Positions 61,000 through 64,000 of a stretch of 64,000 nt of DNA are shown piece after piece. Position 1 is the stretch's first letter, and each line of letters begins with the position of its first letter. A model generated the notes under the pieces. The model was not told the origin of the DNA. It worked only from the letters and a program-made list of their open reading frames with translations, and did no database searches. The DNA is from Myroides guanonis (GTDB taxonomy: Bacteria > Bacteroidota > Bacteroidia > Flavobacteriales > Flavobacteriaceae): the NCBI RefSeq assembly GCF_900114085.1, contig NZ_FORU01000008.1:1-64000 (forward strand), read 5' to 3'. The translations under genes were made by a program, and so were the position numbers.

Positions 61000-61653
61000 A
61001 TGAAAATTCATTACATCTCTAAAGAGAACAGTATACTCAATCACTTTTTAACACAATTACGCGACGTACATATTCAAAAAGACAGTATGCGTTTTCGAAA
61101 AAACATAGAGCGAATAGGTGAGATTATGGCCTATGAATTAAGCAAAACTCTATCTTACAAAGAACTTGATGTTCAAACCCCATTAGGCATTAAACGCACT
61201 ACTTGCATTGAAGACAAAGTAGTCTTATGTTCTATTCTAAGAGCAGGTTTAGCTTTACACACTGGTTTTATGAATTTTTTTGATGACGCCGAAAATGGTT
61301 TTGTATCAGCATATCGCCGTCATGGTGAACCTGGTCAAGAAAGTGAAATACTAGTCGAATATCAAGCGGCTCCTTCATTTCAAGACAAAATAACGATTCT
61401 AATAGACCCTATGTTAGCTACAGGTCAATCTTTAGTAGCTGTATTTCAAAAACTAATGATGCATGAGACCCCAAAAGAGATTCATATTGCAGTAGTAATA
61501 GCAGCTCCAGAAGGAATAGCGTATTTAGAGAAACAACTACCGGACTATTGCCATCTATGGGTAGCAACACTTGATGAAGGTTTAAATGAAGACAACTATA
61601 TATTGCCAGGACTTGGTGATGCAGGAGACCTCGCTTATGGTCAAAAATTATAA
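61000..61653 (+). CDS. upp: Uracil phosphoribosyltransferase
   Basis: Pyrimidine salvage: uracil plus PRPP to UMP. The 217 residues show KDSMRFRKNIERIGEIMAYELSK, VLCSILRAGLALHTGFMNFF, the PRPP loop ILIDPMLATGQSLVAVFQ and the uracil-binding C-terminus YILPGLGDAGDLAYGQKL. Length is normal. It is divergent from the DUF4254 gene. Its last 6 bp overlap the stop end of the convergent DUF6427 gene. Confidence 0.95.
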   Translation: MKIHYISKENSILNHFLTQLRDVHIQKDSMRFRKNIERIGEIMAYELSKTLSYKELDVQTPLGIKRTTCIEDKVVLCSILRAGLALHTGFMNFFDDAENGFVSAYRRHGEPGQESEILVEYQAAPSFQDKITILIDPMLATGQSLVAVFQKLMMHETPKEIHIAVVIAAPEGIAYLEKQLPDYCHLWVATLDEGLNEDNYILPGLGDAGDLAYGQKL

Positions 61654-62580
61654 GATTAGTTGACTAACAAAAAAGAAAACAGCTATTCCGAAAACACTAT
61701 AAACAATTGCTTCTTTCCTCCAGTTTTGTGGAACCATTTCAATATAATTTGACCCCAAAATTGCGAGAGGGAAGAAAGTAAATAGCAAACTGCCTTCGTT
61801 CTTACCATTAGAAACAATGTATATAGCCACTGCAATTATGAAGGACAGAATAACCTTCTTATAAGAGCTTTGCAAATTAAACTGTTTCTTTTTAAAATGG
61901 ATTAATTCTGCAAAGAAGAACAATAGTGCAATAGAAGCAAAAACAGCTAATGCGAGATTTATAAAAAGATTATCAAATTGGGTGAAATCAAAACTTATTA
62001 CTGTCTTGGTTTGTATCCACTCTAGATACGTTTCATCTACCAAAATAAGGTAAACACTTAAAAATATAAACACCACAAAAAGAGCGATAAAAGGAATCAG
62101 CCAATTTTTGTAATCTCTTGAAACATAAGATGCAACAGCATAAAATATCAACACAATATAAAAAACACTCCAGAAGTGAAATAAGGTAGCGATTAATATC
62201 CATAAAGAAGCATCAAAGAGTTTTTCTTGAGGATTTTTCAACGAGTGTAATGAATACAATCGCCTTAATGCTAATAATATAAAAAAGTTAGCAACAACCA
62301 ACCTTGCATTAAGCATAATGTTGGGAAACATCAATATGAAGCTCAAAAATAATAAAGGAACGTAAGCATTATCCGAAACTAATCTATTCCTTAACACTAT
62401 AAATTGAATCAAGAAAACGGTAAAAACCAGTATTCCTAAAACTCCAACAGTTTTCAATAAACTATAAACAGATGTGGCTTCCAAATGCATAAATTGGAAC
62501 AAAACAAATGCTAATCCTAAAAGAACACTAACTAATATATAGTTAATTGGTTTTGTTTTACTAAAAAGACTTGCTAACAT
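61648..62580 (-). CDS. DUF6427 family membrane protein
   Basis: A 310-residue protein with about nine or ten membrane helices and an MLASLFSKTKPINYILVSVLLGLAFVLFQF start typical of DUF6427. There are no catalytic motifs that I recognise. The gene is conserved in flavobacteria beside upp, DUF6341 and purD, as here. Function unknown. It is convergent with upp, overlapping by 6 bp. Confidence 0.85.
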   Translation of the reverse strand: MLASLFSKTKPINYILVSVLLGLAFVLFQFMHLEATSVYSLLKTVGVLGILVFTVFLIQFIVLRNRLVSDNAYVPLLFLSFILMFPNIMLNARLVVANFFILLALRRLYSLHSLKNPQEKLFDASLWILIATLFHFWSVFYIVLIFYAVASYVSRDYKNWLIPFIALFVVFIFLSVYLILVDETYLEWIQTKTVISFDFTQFDNLFINLALAVFASIALLFFFAELIHFKKKQFNLQSSYKKVILSFIIAVAIYIVSNGKNEGSLLFTFFPLAILGSNYIEMVPQNWRKEAIVYSVFGIAVFFFVSQLIL

Positions 62581-62600
62581 CTATATATTTTATATTTTTG
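62571..62600 (+). promoter_or_regulatory. Promoter of the DUF6341 gene
   Basis: TTG (62571-62573) and TATTTTTG (62593-62600) with a 19-bp spacer match the consensus on the plus strand. The ATG lies 83 bp downstream of the -7 box, so the 5' leader would be about 75 nt. The -33 box falls in the first codons of the divergent gene. Confidence 0.5.
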
Positions 62601-62682
62601 TAGGTGATATTTTGTACCTTAACGCTATATAAGACGCTTCAGGTCGAATCATATTAAAACATAATTCTTAAAATAAAGTACA

Positions 62683-62913
62683 ATGACTTCATTTTTTAAT
62701 GGCATCGCTTTCCTTTTTGAGAAAATTCTTTTCGTTCCTATGAATTTCATTAGAACTTTAGAATTATCAAATTGGTGGACTGCAAACATCATCACATGGA
62801 TCTTTATTATCATCTGTTCAGCTGCATTTGTTTACTGGTGCAAGCAAATGAAGATATTCAAAGACAATAAAGAAGACGACCAAGACACTACAGCCCACTC
62901 ATTTTTGAAGTAG
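62683..62913 (+). CDS. DUF6341 family small membrane protein
   Basis: A 76-residue protein with one central membrane helix (WTANIITWIFIIICSAAFVYW) after an amphipathic N-terminal part (MTSFFNGIAFLFEKILFVPMNFIRTLELSNWW). The C-terminal tail is charged and acidic. This matches DUF6341, found in flavobacteria next to DUF6427 and purD. Function unknown. It ends 3 bp before the convergent purD stop. Confidence 0.85.
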   Translation: MTSFFNGIAFLFEKILFVPMNFIRTLELSNWWTANIITWIFIIICSAAFVYWCKQMKIFKDNKEDDQDTTAHSFLK

Positions 62914-62916
62914 GTT

Positions 62917-64000
62917 TTAGAGATCGAATCCGATATCTTTTCTAAAATACATCTTGTCAAAAGATAATTTTTCTATATTTTGATAAGATGTATTTAATGC
63001 TTTATGGAAGTCCTCTCCGTAAGATGTTACCGCTAATACTCTACCACCATTCGTAACTACCTCTCCGTCCTTTAATGCAGTTCCTGCATGAAAGACAATC
63101 GATCCTTCTACTTGGTCAATACCCTTTATAACTTTACCTTTTTCGTAATCCTCTGGATATCCTCCAGAAACAAGCATAACAGTCGTAGCACTTCTACTGT
63201 CTAATTCTAGTTCTTCATTTTCTAGCGTTTCATTTGCAACCGCTTTGAATAAAGAAACCAAATCACTCTTAATTCTAGGTAATACCACTTCTGTTTCTGG
63301 ATCTCCCAAGCGAACATTATATTCAATAACGAAAGGATCGTCACCAACTTTAATAAGTCCAATAAAAACGAATCCTTTAAAGTTTAACTCGTCTTTTTTA
63401 ATACCCTCAATAGTTGGGATTATAACACGTTCTTCAATTTTTTTCATCAACGCTTCATCAGCAAATGGTACAGGTGAGATCGCACCCATTCCTCCAGTAT
63501 TTAAACCTTTGTCTCCTTCTCCGATACGTTTATAATCTTTAGCTGTAGGTAATACTTTATAAGATTTACCATCCGTTAAAACGAAACAGCTCAACTCAAT
63601 TCCATCTAAAAACTCTTCAATCACAACCTTAGAACTAGCATCTCCAAACTTAGCATCCACTAACATGTCTTCTAATTCAAGTTTTGCCTCTTCTAAACTA
63701 TTTAAAATCACTACACCTTTACCAGCTGCAAGTCCATCTGCTTTTAAAACATAAGGAGCTTTCAAGGTTTCTAAAAACTGCTTTCCTTCAGAAACAGTAT
63801 CTTTAGTAAAACTCTTATACGCCGCAGTTGGAATATTGTGTTTTTGCAAAAACTCTTTCGCAAAATCCTTGCTACCCTCTAACTGAGCTCCTTTCTTAGA
63901 AGGACCAATTACAGGTATATGACTAATTGTAGAATCGGATAGAAAAAAATCAACGATACCTTTCACTAACGGGTCTTCTGGCCCTACAATTACCATATCA
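62917..64000 (-). CDS. purD: Phosphoribosylamine--glycine ligase, 5' end outside window
   Basis: Purine biosynthesis: joins glycine to phosphoribosylamine with ATP. The visible part has about 360 residues; the reading frame stays open through the right edge (the codon for Asp before MVIVGPEDPLVKG), so some 65 N-terminal residues lie outside. ATP-grasp marks: YVLKADGLAAGKGVVIL, IEEFLDGIELSCFVLTDG, NTGGMGAISPVPF, and EYNVRLGDPETEVVLPR. The visible part looks complete and intact. Confidence 0.95.
   Translation of the reverse strand, partial: DMVIVGPEDPLVKGIVDFFLSDSTISHIPVIGPSKKGAQLEGSKDFAKEFLQKHNIPTAAYKSFTKDTVSEGKQFLETLKAPYVLKADGLAAGKGVVILNSLEEAKLELEDMLVDAKFGDASSKVVIEEFLDGIELSCFVLTDGKSYKVLPTAKDYKRIGEGDKGLNTGGMGAISPVPFADEALMKKIEERVIIPTIEGIKKDELNFKGFVFIGLIKVGDDPFVIEYNVRLGDPETEVVLPRIKSDLVSLFKAVANETLENEELELDSRSATTVMLVSGGYPEDYEKGKVIKGIDQVEGSIVFHAGTALKDGEVVTNGGRVLAVTSYGEDFHKALNTSYQNIEKLSFDKMYFRKDIGFDL

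Overview
The window is a low-GC chromosomal segment of a Flavobacteriaceae bacterium (Bacteroidota). The evidence is the GldH gliding lipoprotein, the PorW/SprE type IX secretion lipoprotein, the Bat aerotolerance cluster, an ATP synthase operon without atpD/atpC, an arginine cluster with a carbamoyltransferase of the acetyl/succinylornithine type, flavobacterial DUF4254/DUF6427/DUF6341 families, and repeated TAnnTTTG promoter boxes. A Myroides- or Flavobacterium-like source fits; the genus cannot be proven from the sequence alone.

Layout. 1-1380: eroded accessory DNA with the 3' end of an IS3-family element, an 11-bp tandem repeat and an RteC-like gene remnant. 1397-10108 (-): atpB-E-F-H-A-G preceded by a four-helix membrane protein, a bactofilin and porW/sprE. 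10441-16025: a conserved hypothetical, a MocR-type regulator divergent from GNAT and YggS genes, TerC and gpsA. 16471-22383: PlsC, trpS, MepB, dprA, an HU/SPOR protein, a thioesterase and an S1/P1 nuclease. 22459-33436 (-): a Ser/Arg-rich exported protein, an AI-2E exporter, scoAB, the pbp1A-gldH-ricT group, an outer-membrane protein, a PPP phosphatase and an AlbA_2 protein. 33602-42608 (+): moxR-DUF58-membrane protein-batABCDE. 42601-49642: CvpA, pheS, DUF5686, a PadR module and a PaaE-like reductase. 49780-58149 (-): a complete arginine operon GNAT-argG-argC-argD-argF'-argB-argE-argH. 58508-64000: apt, GT9, DUF4254, upp, DUF6427, DUF6341 and a purD cut by the window edge.

The strongest candidate for something new is the leader of the arginine operon (about 58150-58482). 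It has two tandem inverted repeats over a promoter-like sequence, a 5' hairpin, and an ORF of 37 codons (or 15 from an internal ATG) ending in VVLRTLRIRG, with all three Arg encoded by CGG. The last CGG and the stop codon lie inside the 5' arm of a terminator-like hairpin. This is the arrangement expected of arginine-responsive, ribosome-mediated attenuation. A second theme is the ATP synthase operon: terminator-like hairpins follow exactly the two multicopy subunit genes, atpE and atpA. In each, one stem position pairs only as G-U on the transcribed strand, so these look like RNA elements that could tune subunit stoichiometry.
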